This document shows positions 18,577 to 27,459 of a stretch of DNA of 64,000 nt, piece after piece. Below the pieces are notes generated by a model. That model ran no database searches, was not told where the DNA came from, and saw only the letters and a list, made by a program, of their open reading frames with translations. This DNA comes from Butyricicoccus sp. (GTDB lineage: Bacteria; Bacillota; Clostridia; Oscillospirales; Butyricicoccaceae), in the NCBI GenBank assembly GCA_020025885.1, contig JAHHRJ010000004.1, forward strand, positions 6,501 through 70,500. The letters run 5' to 3'. Within the stretch, counting starts at the first letter, position 1. Every line of letters begins with the position of its first letter. Position numbers and translations under genes: made by a program.

Positions 18577-18987
18577 TTACCCTTTTTTCACAATTGTAAA
18601 CACAATTTCGCCTGATTTTTTCATTTGATGATTGCGGCGGATGGCAACCAAAATACCAAGTGCAAATCCAACTGCACCGATTAAAATTGATATTCCTTCT
18701 GCCAAATGCATTGCTGCACAAATGCCATAAAACACAAAGAATAGCACCAGCGGCATCGCATAGACCAGCGCCGCCATGCCTAAAATCTGCTTGCTGGAGC
18801 CTTCTACTGTGACGATATCGCCAACCCCTGCCTGTACATGATTGATCGCAACTGCCTGAATCCTCTCAGTCGGCGCACCACATCCACCACATTTTGCGCA
18901 ATCATGTCCGCATGCAGATTGTCTCTGCACTTCAATTTCTGCGTGATGTCTATCTAAAATCTTTTTTACAACGGCTTTCTGTACCAT
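18577..18987 (-). CDS. RseC/MucC-like SoxR-reducing-system membrane protein
   Basis: 136 residues. An N-terminal soluble part carries cysteines in CGHDCAKCGGCG (near 27-38), followed by two membrane segments (about 70-90 and 95-113). This is the RseC layout. RseC homologues work with Rnf-type complexes in reducing iron-sulfur regulators in Proteobacteria; in Clostridia the gene often stands alone and the role is unclear. No rnf genes lie in this window. It starts nine bases after the FAD-oxidoreductase gene. Confidence 0.75.
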   Translation of the reverse strand: MVQKAVVKKILDRHHAEIEVQRQSACGHDCAKCGGCGAPTERIQAVAINHVQAGVGDIVTVEGSSKQILGMAALVYAMPLVLFFVFYGICAAMHLAEGISILIGAVGFALGILVAIRRNHQMKKSGEIVFTIVKKG

Positions 18988-18996
18988 TTTTATTTT

Positions 18997-20589
18997 TCAC
19001 TCCAATCCTTCCGGCTGAAACTCTTCCATGATTCGGCATGCTGCACGCATGCCATCCACTGCCGCAGACATAATTCCTCCCGCATATCCAGCACCCTCTC
19101 CGCAAGGAATAAGCCCCTGTACAGACTGGCTGAATAAATCTTGCCCACGTGTCATACGGACTGGTGAGGATGTGCGCGTTTCTGGCGCGGTCAGTACTGC
19201 ATCTCCTGCACCAAATGCTCGCAGCTGTCTTGCAAACACTGCAAGCCCAGTATGTATCTGCTCCGAAACGAAACGTGGGAATAAGCCATTGAGGTCACAG
19301 AACTGTGTGCCCATCGGATAGGTTGGCAGTACCTTTCCAAATCGCTTGGAATTTGTGCCTGCAAGAAAATCCCCAACGAGCTGACAGGGTGCTTCATAGC
19401 TGCTTGTTTTCTGATAAGCCGCACGTTCGAGTGCACGCTGAAATGCGATGCCACCAAACGGTGTACCATCTGCGAAATCTTCTGGATTTACCGAAACGGC
19501 AATCGCTGCATTTGCGTTGCAGCCATTTCGCGCATGATAGCTCATACCATTCGTTACGATCGTCTCTCGTTCGCTCTGTGCTGCCACGACATGACCGCCT
19601 GGACACATACAGAATGAATAGCAAGCCCGTCCATTTTCTCGATGGGAGAGATTGTATTCTGCTGGCGGCAATGCCTCATGCCCTGCATACTTGCCATAGC
19701 GAGAGCGATCGATCTCTGTTTGCAGGTGCTCAATACGTGCACCGACGGAAAACGGCTTTGGTTCAAAGAATACACCTTGCTCATGCAGTGCAAAGAAGGT
19801 ATCTCGCGCACTGTGTCCGAGTGCAAACACTGCACGCTCACAGGCGATCGGCTGCCCATCCGCTTCCACCGCGCAAAGGGTATTCTGCTGCTTCTGAATG
19901 CCTGTGACTGCTGTGCGGAATCGCACTTCGCCGCCCCATGCAATGATTTGCTCACGCATTCTGCGCACAACATCTTTTAGAATATCTGTACCGATATGTG
20001 GCTTTGCCAAGCAGCGGATCTCCTCTGGTGCACCATGCACGGTAAAAATCCGCAAAATCTCATCACACAAGGGATCATTGATGCGCGTTGTCAGCTTACC
20101 ATCCGAGTACGCACCCGCACCACCTTCGCCAAACTGAATGTTGCTTTCTGCATCAAACCGCCCTTGCTCCCAAAAAGACTTGACTGCCTGATCTCTCTGC
20201 TCTATGGCATCGCCGCGCTCCAAAACAAGCGGACAATATCCATACTGTGCCAAAACATAGGCGGCAAACAATCCCGCAGGACCCATACCCACAACAACTG
20301 GACGATGGGTCAAAGTCTTTTTTCCGAATTTCGGTGCAAACTGCTGCACCGGCTTATAACAGACAGAGGGCATTTGCAGCGTTGCTGCAAATGCCTCTTC
20401 CTCCTCTATTCCATCGAACAGGATGGAATACACACGATCTATTTTTCCGCGTCTGGCATCGATCGACATGCGGTAAACGGACGCCTGCACGGTTTTACTC
20501 TGAATATTGCACATACGCTTTGCCTGTGCAATTGCTGCTCCATCTGGCTCTGTAAATGGCAGACGGATATTAGAAACGAGAATACTCAC
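18997..20589 (-). CDS. FAD-dependent oxidoreductase (COG2509 type)
   Basis: 530 residues from a GTG start with GGAGG 13 bases upstream. The dinucleotide-binding motif VVVGMGPAGLFAAYVLAQYG sits near residue 97-116, after an N-terminal regulatory-like domain. NIQFGEGGAGAYSDGKLTTR and the late GEGAGYAGGIMSAAVDG are typical of the COG2509 family of uncharacterised flavoproteins related to HI0933. Substrate is unknown. It follows cdaR by five bases and precedes the RseC-like gene, so it belongs to the cdaA operon. Confidence 0.83.
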   Translation of the reverse strand: MSILVSNIRLPFTEPDGAAIAQAKRMCNIQSKTVQASVYRMSIDARRGKIDRVYSILFDGIEEEEAFAATLQMPSVCYKPVQQFAPKFGKKTLTHRPVVVGMGPAGLFAAYVLAQYGYCPLVLERGDAIEQRDQAVKSFWEQGRFDAESNIQFGEGGAGAYSDGKLTTRINDPLCDEILRIFTVHGAPEEIRCLAKPHIGTDILKDVVRRMREQIIAWGGEVRFRTAVTGIQKQQNTLCAVEADGQPIACERAVFALGHSARDTFFALHEQGVFFEPKPFSVGARIEHLQTEIDRSRYGKYAGHEALPPAEYNLSHRENGRACYSFCMCPGGHVVAAQSERETIVTNGMSYHARNGCNANAAIAVSVNPEDFADGTPFGGIAFQRALERAAYQKTSSYEAPCQLVGDFLAGTNSKRFGKVLPTYPMGTQFCDLNGLFPRFVSEQIHTGLAVFARQLRAFGAGDAVLTAPETRTSSPVRMTRGQDLFSQSVQGLIPCGEGAGYAGGIMSAAVDGMRAACRIMEEFQPEGLE

Positions 20590-20594
20590 TTCGT

Positions 20595-21911
20595 TTAATT
20601 TTCCTCCACTGTATTGTGTGCTGAATTTTGTTTGATTTCAACTTCTACCACGGTTTGTTCTGGATTGAGCACTGTAAATTTTGGTAGATCCTCAGTTTGG
20701 ATCTCAACCGGAACGGTAAATGTACCTACTCCGCGTTCATCTGCGTTTACCACAACTTTTGCCTTGATTCTATCCGCAGTCAGTTTTGCAAGGGACGCAG
20801 TGTCCGCTTGGATACGTACTGTGATCGAATTGGTTGCAAGCGTAGCAGTCAAATTGGTATCAGTTCCCGTATTTTGCAGTTCAATATTAGAAACCGGGAA
20901 CTCTCTCGTACTCAGACCGACTGGCTTGATCGTAACCTTTGCCGCAGCCGGCTGTCCCGGTGCACGTGTAACACCCGCAGGCAGCGGGATCGGAATGACC
21001 TTTGGCGGCGCATTCGGATCAACTGTGCCCAGTTCAATCTTTCCAAGCTCCAACTCTGTTAGGTTTGTGATGATCGAGTCACCGCCATAAACCAAGAGCT
21101 GCGCCGGTTCGATCTGTACGGATACCGAATCCTTGGTTAGTGTTTCCGAATTTACCAAATCAACCGTGAGCGGCAGTTTTGCCATCACATAGACTGGTAT
21201 CGTGACACTTAACTCATTCGGTGTGCACGCAAGATGGGTGTTATCGATCTCCTCATTGTGCTCTCCAAGGAACGTAAACGATGCCAAAACCGTTGTCGTT
21301 TTCTTGAGTTCATCAGAATCTTCTTCCGGAATGATCGCAACTGCCTTTTTAATGCGGCTGACGACCGACTCCGGCCCCGTGACCGTCACATGTTCCTGGT
21401 CCACAACTGGTTCTTCATAGAGATATCCAGAAGGTGCTTTGCCCTCTAATTGCACTGCAATTGGAATTTCCTTGGTCATAATGGTATCTACCACGACCTG
21501 AAAGGAAACGGGTGATGCAATTTCAGGTGGGTTTATACTCTGTGCCTGATTGCCTAAGATGCGCAAACTATAATCAGAAGATCCATCTGATGTATTGATG
21601 GTATATGTGCCCGGCTTTGTAAACTTGGATACATCCACGCTCACCTGAATGTCATCTGCACGCAGGGAACTGAGCGCAGCATATGGACCTGATACGCGCA
21701 CACTTACCTTCTGATTCTGTCCTTCAATGATTCTAAGTGCAAAATCTTCTTCCAGAAGATCCATATTCTTATAGATCACTGGGATGTTGGAAATGATATT
21801 TTCACGCAAAACACTTTCATTGTTGACAACAACCACGATCCACAAGGCGATCGCCATCAAAATTGCTAAAGCTTTGCGCGGCACATCATGTTCTTCTAAG
21901 AACTTCTTCAT
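20595..21911 (-). CDS. cdaR: YbbR-domain regulator of diadenylate cyclase
   Basis: 438 residues. A signal-anchor segment (about 14-30, ALAILMAIALWIVVVVNN) is followed by an extracellular part built from roughly four YbbR repeats, for example VQLEGKAPSGYLYEEP and VTGPESVVSRIKKAVA. CdaR binds CdaA at the membrane and tunes its output of cyclic di-AMP. The ATG overlaps the cdaA stop by 4 bases. The C-terminal tail beyond the last repeat is short and polar. Confidence 0.92.
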   Translation of the reverse strand: MKKFLEEHDVPRKALAILMAIALWIVVVVNNESVLRENIISNIPVIYKNMDLLEEDFALRIIEGQNQKVSVRVSGPYAALSSLRADDIQVSVDVSKFTKPGTYTINTSDGSSDYSLRILGNQAQSINPPEIASPVSFQVVVDTIMTKEIPIAVQLEGKAPSGYLYEEPVVDQEHVTVTGPESVVSRIKKAVAIIPEEDSDELKKTTTVLASFTFLGEHNEEIDNTHLACTPNELSVTIPVYVMAKLPLTVDLVNSETLTKDSVSVQIEPAQLLVYGGDSIITNLTELELGKIELGTVDPNAPPKVIPIPLPAGVTRAPGQPAAAKVTIKPVGLSTREFPVSNIELQNTGTDTNLTATLATNSITVRIQADTASLAKLTADRIKAKVVVNADERGVGTFTVPVEIQTEDLPKFTVLNPEQTVVEVEIKQNSAHNTVEEN

Positions 21912-22789
21912 TTAGACTTGCCCTTCCTTTCCGCATTGACCTGCGCTTTGCGCAGCAGAAAGCCTTTTGTTTTCTTGGGCGCCTCTGTCTTTTCTTCTGG
22001 AGTCAATTCTGCAACTAAGATCTTGCGCAGGGTCTCCGGTGATAAATGCCGTTTGAGCATACCGCCAATGGCAACGGAGATCGCGCCTGTCTCCTCTGAT
22101 ACCACAACAAGTACCGCATCCGAAACCTCACTCATACCGACTGCGGCACGGTGACGGGTTCCAAGTTCGCGGGATAACGTTTGGTTTGCAGAGAGCGGCA
22201 GCACACAGCCGGCTGAAAACAAACGTCCCTCACGCACAACCAGTGCGCCATCATGCAGCGGAGAGTTATGGAAGAATACATTCTTGATGAGTTCCGCAGA
22301 TGGTTCTGCATCGATTCGTGTTCCCGTATTGATGATCTCGCTCAATCGCTCCTGTCGCTCAAACACCATCAGTACACCTGTCCGCGTCCAGCTCATAGAC
22401 TCACACGCCAGCACAGTCTGATTGATACACTGATCGATTGCGACGATATCGACTTCTGTACCAGTCAAAAACTTGCGCAGCTGTCCCTGCCCCTTGCCGA
22501 GCTGTTCCAGCATACGGCGCAGCTCTGGCTGAAAGACGATCGCAAGGAAAAGCGCACCAAATGAGAAGACTTGGCGCAGGATCCAAGAAACCGTATTGAG
22601 CTGCAAATTTTCAGCCACGATCTGTGTCACAAATATAATCAATATGCCTTTGGCAAGGCGCATTGCACTTGTGTCTTTTAGAAGCTTCATGCCGCGATAA
22701 ATGACATACGCCATGATCCCCATGTCAATTACGTCTTGAACGGATACCAGTTGTATGCTGCGCAGCAGAATGCGAAGAGCATCTCCCAT
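21908..22789 (-). CDS. cdaA: Diadenylate cyclase (c-di-AMP synthase)
   Basis: 293 residues from the ATG at 22789, ten bases after AGG; a GTG three codons upstream is the other option. Hydrophobic segments near the N-terminus anchor it in the membrane. The DAC domain has SPLHDGALVV (DGA) and LGTRHRAAVG (RHR), the two ATP-binding motifs needed to join two ATP into c-di-AMP. The product controls potassium, osmolyte uptake and wall homeostasis. The usual third gene glmM is not next to it. The transcript leader probably contains a 163-bp inverted-repeat element. Confidence 0.94.
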   Translation of the reverse strand: MGDALRILLRSIQLVSVQDVIDMGIMAYVIYRGMKLLKDTSAMRLAKGILIIFVTQIVAENLQLNTVSWILRQVFSFGALFLAIVFQPELRRMLEQLGKGQGQLRKFLTGTEVDIVAIDQCINQTVLACESMSWTRTGVLMVFERQERLSEIINTGTRIDAEPSAELIKNVFFHNSPLHDGALVVREGRLFSAGCVLPLSANQTLSRELGTRHRAAVGMSEVSDAVLVVVSEETGAISVAIGGMLKRHLSPETLRKILVAELTPEEKTEAPKKTKGFLLRKAQVNAERKGKSK

Positions 22790-22849
22790 ATATTTCACAC
22801 CTATATTCTTATTCCATTAAGCTTGATGCAAGCATTTTTATATATTCTT

Positions 22850-23012
22850 AGGGGCTGTTTGAAAAATCGAAAATTTGTCTTTTTCTACAGGGAACGGCAT
22901 CCACTGCGTTAAAAATACTCGAAATCCATCAAGGATTCCTGCGTTTTTTGCCTTGTGGCTGCTCGCTCCCTGCGAAAAATCCGTCAATTTCTCTATTTTC
23001 AAACAAGCCCTA
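22850..23012. repeat. 163-bp non-coding element with inverted terminal repeats (family 1)
   Basis: Ends read AGGGGCTGTTTGAAAA and TTTTCAAACAAGCCCTA, a near-perfect inverted repeat. The interior has no convincing reading frame. Bases 22921-22943 match bases 54122-54144 exactly on the opposite strand, linking it to the element next to folD. It resembles a MITE or an intergenic palindromic repeat. Confidence 0.75.
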
Positions 23013-23016
23013 GTTT

Positions 23017-23045
23017 ATTTTAACATATTTCACCTATGATGTGAA
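23017..23045 (-). promoter_or_regulatory. Sigma-A-type promoter reading into the cdaA operon
   Basis: Minus strand TTCACA (23045-23040), 17 bases, TAAAAT (23022-23017). Initiation would fall near 23010, at the edge of the inverted-repeat element, so the element would form the cdaA 5' leader. Confidence 0.5.
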
Positions 23046-23062
23046 TAGCATTTGCGACTTTT

Positions 23063-24184
23063 TCAATATTCCTGCACAATTTTATGCATTTGTAAAACCG
23101 CCTGATCGATTTCTGCTTCCGTGTTATAGATGCCAAGCGAAAACCGAACCGTTCCTGTCGTGTCTGTTCCCGCTGTGCCATGTGCAAGTGGTGCACAGTG
23201 CAGCCCCGCTCGCACGCAGATATCTGCATCTGAAAGTTCCTGTGCCAAAATTTCTGAAGGCACACCAACTATACGTACTGAAATGACTGCACTCTGCTCC
23301 TGATCTGACGCAAATACATCCAGCCGCGGAATGGCTTGCAGCCCATCTGCCAACAATTTACGGAGCACTTCTTCCTGCTCCCGAATTTCTGCTGTGCCCA
23401 TTCGCAGTACGAACCGCATTGCCGCATCTAGTCCTGCAATTCCCGGAATATTAGGTGTTCCGCTCTCTAACCGGTCTGGGAAAAATGCTGGCTGTTCAAG
23501 GTCTGAAGAAACACTTCCCGTGCCACCCTGCAAGAGCGGGACAGGATCTGTATCTGGTGCCAGCAATAACATACCCGTCCCCTGTGGTCCCATCAAACCC
23601 TTATGCCCCGGCATACAAATCGCCTTGATTGACGGCAAAAATGTAATATCTAAAATTCCTGCTGATTGTGATGCATCCAAAATCATAGGGATCTTATATC
23701 GCTGTAACAATGCATCCAGTTCTTTTAGCGGAACCCTCGCACCAAATACATTGGACACATGATTGACCACAAACAGCTCCACGCCTGCAAGGATCGCTTT
23801 TTCTGCGCGTTCCAGAAAATCCAGCGCATCAAACAAACGGCTTCCTATGATTTGCACTGGACACCCCAAATGATGTAGCGGACGCATCACCGAGTTGTGT
23901 TCATATCCTGTCACCGCAACTTTGGTATACGCATTGCATAATCCATAGATCGCCAAATTGAGTGCATGGGTTGCATTCATCGTAAAGATCACACGGCTTG
24001 GGTCATCCATTCCGAACAATTCTGCCGCAGTTTCTCGGCATGCATACACGACCTCTCCTGCACGCACTGCGGCACGGTGCCCGCTGCGCCCATATCCTGC
24101 ACACTCCTGCATTGCTGCACACATCGCATTCATAACCTCTGGCGGTTTTTGCAGTGAAGTTGCCGCCTGATCCAAATATATCAC
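23063..24184 (-). CDS. Cysteine desulfurase-family aminotransferase (class V)
   Basis: 373 residues from a GTG start six bases after GGGAGG. The N-terminus IYLDQAATSLQKPP, the PLP lysine in MPGHKGLMGPQGTG and the persulfide-forming Cys in VRAGLHCAPLAHG place it with CsdA/SufS-like enzymes that release sulfur from cysteine or selenium from selenocysteine. Translation starts inside the stop codon of the DUF3343 gene (GTGA overlap). The partner suggests delivery of sulfur or selenium to that small protein; this is inference. Confidence 0.87.
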   Translation of the reverse strand: MIYLDQAATSLQKPPEVMNAMCAAMQECAGYGRSGHRAAVRAGEVVYACRETAAELFGMDDPSRVIFTMNATHALNLAIYGLCNAYTKVAVTGYEHNSVMRPLHHLGCPVQIIGSRLFDALDFLERAEKAILAGVELFVVNHVSNVFGARVPLKELDALLQRYKIPMILDASQSAGILDITFLPSIKAICMPGHKGLMGPQGTGMLLLAPDTDPVPLLQGGTGSVSSDLEQPAFFPDRLESGTPNIPGIAGLDAAMRFVLRMGTAEIREQEEVLRKLLADGLQAIPRLDVFASDQEQSAVISVRIVGVPSEILAQELSDADICVRAGLHCAPLAHGTAGTDTTGTVRFSLGIYNTEAEIDQAVLQMHKIVQEY

Positions 24185-24411
24185 AGCTTGCCTCCCTCTG
24201 CGTCCATCCAAGCGCATGGACGAATGCCATAACGATAGAGCATCTGTTGTGCTTTACTCTTCTCTCCCCACTCGATCCCAACCGCCCAAGTACATGCATC
24301 CTGTCTGTGTGTGCGCGGCGGTTTTCCAACGTGCCCAATGATCCCATTTTTTGCAAGGAAATTCCGGCACTGGATTGCTTGTGTCTGGCTATGAAAAACA
24401 ATCCAAATCAT
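24181..24411 (-). CDS. DUF3343 putative sulfur/selenium carrier protein
   Basis: 76 residues. MIWIVFHSQTQAIQCRNFL, GHVGKPPRTHRQDACTWAV and the rest match DUF3343, small proteins annotated as putative Se/S carriers because of their conserved Cys in the middle (here Cys40). The Cys would accept sulfur or selenium from the downstream desulfurase, to which it is translationally coupled. No yedF, selD or xdh genes are visible in the window, so the pathway it feeds is not known. Confidence 0.75.
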   Translation of the reverse strand: MIWIVFHSQTQAIQCRNFLAKNGIIGHVGKPPRTHRQDACTWAVGIEWGEKSKAQQMLYRYGIRPCAWMDAEGGKL

Positions 24412-24492
24412 ATATACACCCTCCTATTAACATATTCATAAGACAGTTTATGCAATCTTCCACTATTTTGCCAATGCTCTCAAAGTTTTTGC

Positions 24493-24521
24493 GTATGTTC
24501 CCAAACTTCTGCTCATATACT
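24493..24521 (+). promoter_or_regulatory. Possible sigma-E-like promoter for the M23/M50 pair
   Basis: GTATGTT, 14 bases, CATATACT resembles the Bacillus sigma-E consensus (about KMATATT-N14-CATACANT). It precedes a gene pair that resembles sporulation genes. The match is partial. Confidence 0.3.
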
Positions 24522-24553
24522 GTCTTCACAAGCTGACAGCGGAAGGAGGTACT

Positions 24554-25273
24554 ATGATGCACCGTAAATCCAAACGTTCCAAACCCCATCTGAGTGATCG
24601 GATCTTTTTCTTTCTCGCCTTATTGTTCCTGTGTGCCACTCTGCTTCGTACAACACCCGCGATCTCCCAATTACAACAAGCCGTACAGACCTTTCTTTCT
24701 GGCAGTCATTCTCTGGAAGAAGCTGTGCAGGCAGTTGGTTCTTTTGAAGCACCCAGCACACAGGCTTGTTTTCAAGAACCCACCTTACCAATCGAGTTAC
24801 TGCCCCCGCCTGAAACGCTCGCCGCAACTGCGGCGGGCGTTTTTCCGAATGAGATCGATCCATTTATCCCACCAAACCATGCTTCTTATCCGCCCCCTTT
24901 ATCCGACTCTGTCCTTGTTTCTCCCTTTGGACACCGCACACATCCCATTTCGGGTGTGCGCAACAAGCTGCATAAAGGTGTTGATCTCGCTGCTCCTGAA
25001 GGTGAACCTATCCACGCGATCGCAGATGGTACGATACGCGTTGCAGCTGTGAGCAAAAGCTACGGCAACTATATTATATTAGAGCATGCAGACGGACTTT
25101 GCTCACTCTATGCCCATTGCAAAAAATTGCTTGTGCAGGCAGACACCCCCATCCACGCTGGGCAAGCCATCGCACAGGTTGGAGAGACTGGCGCAACAAC
25201 CGGAGCCCATTTGCATCTTGAGCTTTGGCGTGCAGGCAGACTACTTGATCCGGAGGACTACATTGCGCTATGA
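24554..25273 (+). CDS. Membrane-anchored M23 peptidase-like protein, SpoIVFA/SpoIIQ type
   Basis: 239 residues. A single N-terminal membrane segment (about 19-32) is followed by a variable linker and a LytM/M23 domain near 115-239. Zinc ligands are present in SPFGHRTHPISG, HKGVDLAAPEG and GAHLHLELW, so it may be an active endopeptidase, unlike degenerate SpoIIQ relatives. The stop overlaps the next gene, an S2P protease, by 4 bases. Bacillus spoIVFA-spoIVFB has the same layout, so a regulator of the S2P enzyme during sporulation is a reasonable inference. GGAGG lies before the ATG. Confidence 0.8.
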   Translation: MMHRKSKRSKPHLSDRIFFFLALLFLCATLLRTTPAISQLQQAVQTFLSGSHSLEEAVQAVGSFEAPSTQACFQEPTLPIELLPPPETLAATAAGVFPNEIDPFIPPNHASYPPPLSDSVLVSPFGHRTHPISGVRNKLHKGVDLAAPEGEPIHAIADGTIRVAAVSKSYGNYIILEHADGLCSLYAHCKKLLVQADTPIHAGQAIAQVGETGATTGAHLHLELWRAGRLLDPEDYIAL

Positions 25274-25836
25274 GTACACGCTTTCACATTGACGATTCCT
25301 TTTGGTGTATGCTTGCCATACTCATTTTTCTGGATGCCGATGGCATTGCCCCTGTCTTTTTGCTCTCCGCTGCTGTGCATGAGTTCGGGCATCTACTCAT
25401 GGTGATCCTCTGTGGTGGTTCTGTCACCAGCTTTCGCCTTTCTGCCGCTGGCGGCATGCTGCGCTATCAGCTTTCTAAGCCTTCTCGCTGGGATGATCTT
25501 ATGATCGCTGCCTCCGGTTCTCTGATCGGGCTGCTTTTTTCTGTTGTATGTGGTCTGCTTGGACTGCCTTTGCTCGCTGGCGCAGGCATTTTGCTCAATG
25601 GTTTTAATCTGCTTCCCATCTCCCCGCTTGACGGCGGGCGTATGTTAGAATGCCTTTTGGATGAGACCCACCCGCTCGTTCATCTCCTTGCCGCTACCAC
25701 ATTGCTTCTTTTGTTCGTGAGCGGTGCTTATGCCGGTATCCAGCATAATGGCTGGGGGCTTTGTCTTATTGCGATCTTACTTGTGATGGAGCGTCGGCTG
25801 GACTTGCAATCTGTTTGCGGACACGATAAAATATAA
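25270..25836 (+). CDS. Site-2 protease, SpoIVFB-like (M50 family)
   Basis: 188 residues with about five hydrophobic segments. The zinc motif HEFGH sits near residues 37-41 (SAAVHEFGHLL) and the second metal motif is NLLPISPLDGGR near 119-130. These are the intramembrane protease hallmarks. SpoIVFB cuts pro-sigma-K in the outer forespore membrane of Bacillus; that role here is inferred from the coupled M23 gene. It lacks CBS domains. The next feature is a repeat, then ispD. Confidence 0.85.
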   Translation: MSTRFHIDDSFWCMLAILIFLDADGIAPVFLLSAAVHEFGHLLMVILCGGSVTSFRLSAAGGMLRYQLSKPSRWDDLMIAASGSLIGLLFSVVCGLLGLPLLAGAGILLNGFNLLPISPLDGGRMLECLLDETHPLVHLLAATTLLLLFVSGAYAGIQHNGWGLCLIAILLVMERRLDLQSVCGHDKI

Positions 25837-25839
25837 TTA

Positions 25840-26049
25840 GGGGCTATCAAATAAACTTTGACAGCCTTTCCGGGGAAACCCAGTCCCCCCTAGATACAGA
25901 ACCAGTTCCAATAGAAACTGGCCCTGACGCCCCCGGTTTCGCACACGTTTGTGCAGGTCGAGGGCAAAATACAAGGTACATATCCTTGGGTTTTGAAAAT
26001 TTGAAGTCGCTTTGCTCCAAAACACAGAAACGATTTTTTGACAAGCTGA
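25840..26049 (-). repeat. About 210-bp repeat, family 3, copy A (full length)
   Basis: In reverse orientation this copy aligns along nearly its whole length with 53803-54013. Conserved blocks include CTGTATCTAGGGGG, GGAAAGGCTGTCAAAG and TTTTGGAGC. The ends form inverted repeats around GTCAAA/TTTGAC. Apparent reading frames through it are conserved only because the DNA is repeated; I consider it non-coding. Confidence 0.75.
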
Positions 26050-26071
26050 ACGATTTCGGGAGGTTTATCAT

Positions 26072-26788
26072 ATGTTTCACACAAACAGAAAAAAAGAACA
26101 GCCACTTCCAACCGTTGCCGTTGTCATTCCAGCGGCAGGTTCTTCTACACGCATGGGACAAAATAAGCTCATGCTTCCACTCGATGAAATCCCTGTCCTC
26201 ACACACACCATCTCTGCATTTGAACAACATCCTCTCGTGCGCGATATCATAGTTGTCTGCCGCGAACAGGATATCATTCCTTACAGCAAACTCGTGACCG
26301 ACTTTGGATTCCATAAGGTACGCCATGTCCTGCGCGGCGGCGAAACGCGCTCTCATTCCGTGCTTGCCGGACTGCATGCCTGTGCAAAGGATATTGAATT
26401 TGTCGCGATCCACGACGGCGCACGTCCCCTGATTTCGCAAGAACTCATTACACAGACCCTGACTGCCGCTTTCGCAGATGGTGCTGCCGCGCCTGTCGTT
26501 CCAGTCAAGGACAGCGTCAAGCGTGTACAGGATGGCAAAATTATTGCCGATGTGCCACGTGACAGCATCGCTGCTGTACAGACACCGCAGGTATTCCGCA
26601 GAAACCAAATTGCAGATGCCCTGCACGAAGCGATCGCAGACGGTGCTGTACTGACAGACGACTGTGCTGCTGTTGAGCGAATCGGCGTTTCTGTCACCGC
26701 TGTTTCTGGCGAATATCGCAACCTAAAGATCACCACCCCTGAAGATATTGTAATTGCCGAATTATTCAGCGCACAGGAGGACATATAA
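26072..26788 (+). CDS. ispD: 2-C-methyl-D-erythritol 4-phosphate cytidylyltransferase
   Basis: 238 residues. IspD makes CDP-ME in the MEP route to isoprenoids. The N-terminal [19 protein letters not shown] holds the CTP-binding loop; [11 protein letters not shown] and PVKDSVKRV are also family marks. GGGAGG precedes the ATG. The gene overlaps or abuts ispF, giving two consecutive steps of the pathway (ispE not nearby). A family-3 repeat ends just upstream of its ribosome binding site. Confidence 0.94.
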   Translation: MFHTNRKKEQPLPTVAVVIPAAGSSTRMGQNKLMLPLDEIPVLTHTISAFEQHPLVRDIIVVCREQDIIPYSKLVTDFGFHKVRHVLRGGETRSHSVLAGLHACAKDIEFVAIHDGARPLISQELITQTLTAAFADGAAAPVVPVKDSVKRVQDGKIIADVPRDSIAAVQTPQVFRRNQIADALHEAIADGAVLTDDCAAVERIGVSVTAVSGEYRNLKITTPEDIVIAELFSAQEDI

Positions 26789-26789
26789 A

Positions 26790-27266
26790 ATGCGTATTGG
26801 ACATGGATATGATGTACATAAACTGGTAGCAGGTCGCAAATGCATCATTGGCGGTGTGACCATCCCTCACGAAACCGGCTTACTCGGGCACAGCGATGCA
26901 GATGTACTGCTGCACGCAATTATGGACGCACTGCTTGGTGCCTGTGCCATGGGCGATATCGGACATCTCTTCCCCGATAACGATCCAAAATTCAAAGGTG
27001 CAGATTCTCTCGCACTCCTGCGCGAAGTTGGCGCACGCCTATCGGAAAACGGCTGGACGCTCGGCAATCTCGATGCAACCGTTCTAGCACAAGCACCCAA
27101 ACTGGCACCCCACATCCCTGCCATGCGTGAAAATATCGCCTATGCACTTGGCGTGTCTGTGGAGCAGATCAGCGTCAAAGCAACCACAGAAGAAGGGCTT
27201 GGCTTTACGGGCAGCAAAGAAGGCATCGCCGCGCATGCTGTTTGTCTCATCCTTCCAAAATTGTAA
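26790..27266 (+). CDS. ispF: 2-C-methyl-D-erythritol 2,4-cyclodiphosphate synthase
   Basis: 158 residues from the ATG after [27 protein letters not shown] has the metal ligands Asp8 and His10, [20 protein letters not shown] the third His, and [12 protein letters not shown] the C-terminal signature. IspF cyclises CDP-ME 2-phosphate. An open frame begins 12 codons earlier inside ispD, but the strong ribosome site decides for 26790. Confidence 0.95.
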   Translation: MRIGHGYDVHKLVAGRKCIIGGVTIPHETGLLGHSDADVLLHAIMDALLGACAMGDIGHLFPDNDPKFKGADSLALLREVGARLSENGWTLGNLDATVLAQAPKLAPHIPAMRENIAYALGVSVEQISVKATTEEGLGFTGSKEGIAAHAVCLILPKL

Positions 27267-27352
27267 CAATTCTCCCTTCAGTTTGTTGTACTAATTTCTC
27301 AAATGATCGTACAAATCACACATATTCTGACAAAAAATTTACTTAAAAATGC

Positions 27353-27393
27353 AAAAAGTCCAGTAACTTCCTGAGTTTCTGGACTTTGTTTTG
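27353..27393 (+). terminator. Intrinsic terminator after ispF
   Basis: AAAGTCCAG pairs with CTGGACTTT across a 15-base loop, followed by GTTTTGTTG. It ends the ispD-ispF transcript. Confidence 0.65.
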
Positions 27394-27422
27394 TTGTAAA
27401 TGAGAGAATATTATGCTATTAT
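27394..27422 (+). promoter_or_regulatory. Promoter for the small SLH protein
   Basis: TTGTAA (27394-27399), 17 bases, TATTAT (27417-27422). An overlapping alternative TTGTTT-N17-TATTAT lies ten bases upstream. Confidence 0.5.
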
Positions 27423-27459
27423 AGCCATAGGAAACATTTCGGAAGGGGAATATTTCAAA

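Noticed and set aside
25847..26626. 259-codon minus-strand frame over repeat A and ispD
   Set aside because: Half is antisense to ispD, half is repeat sequence.
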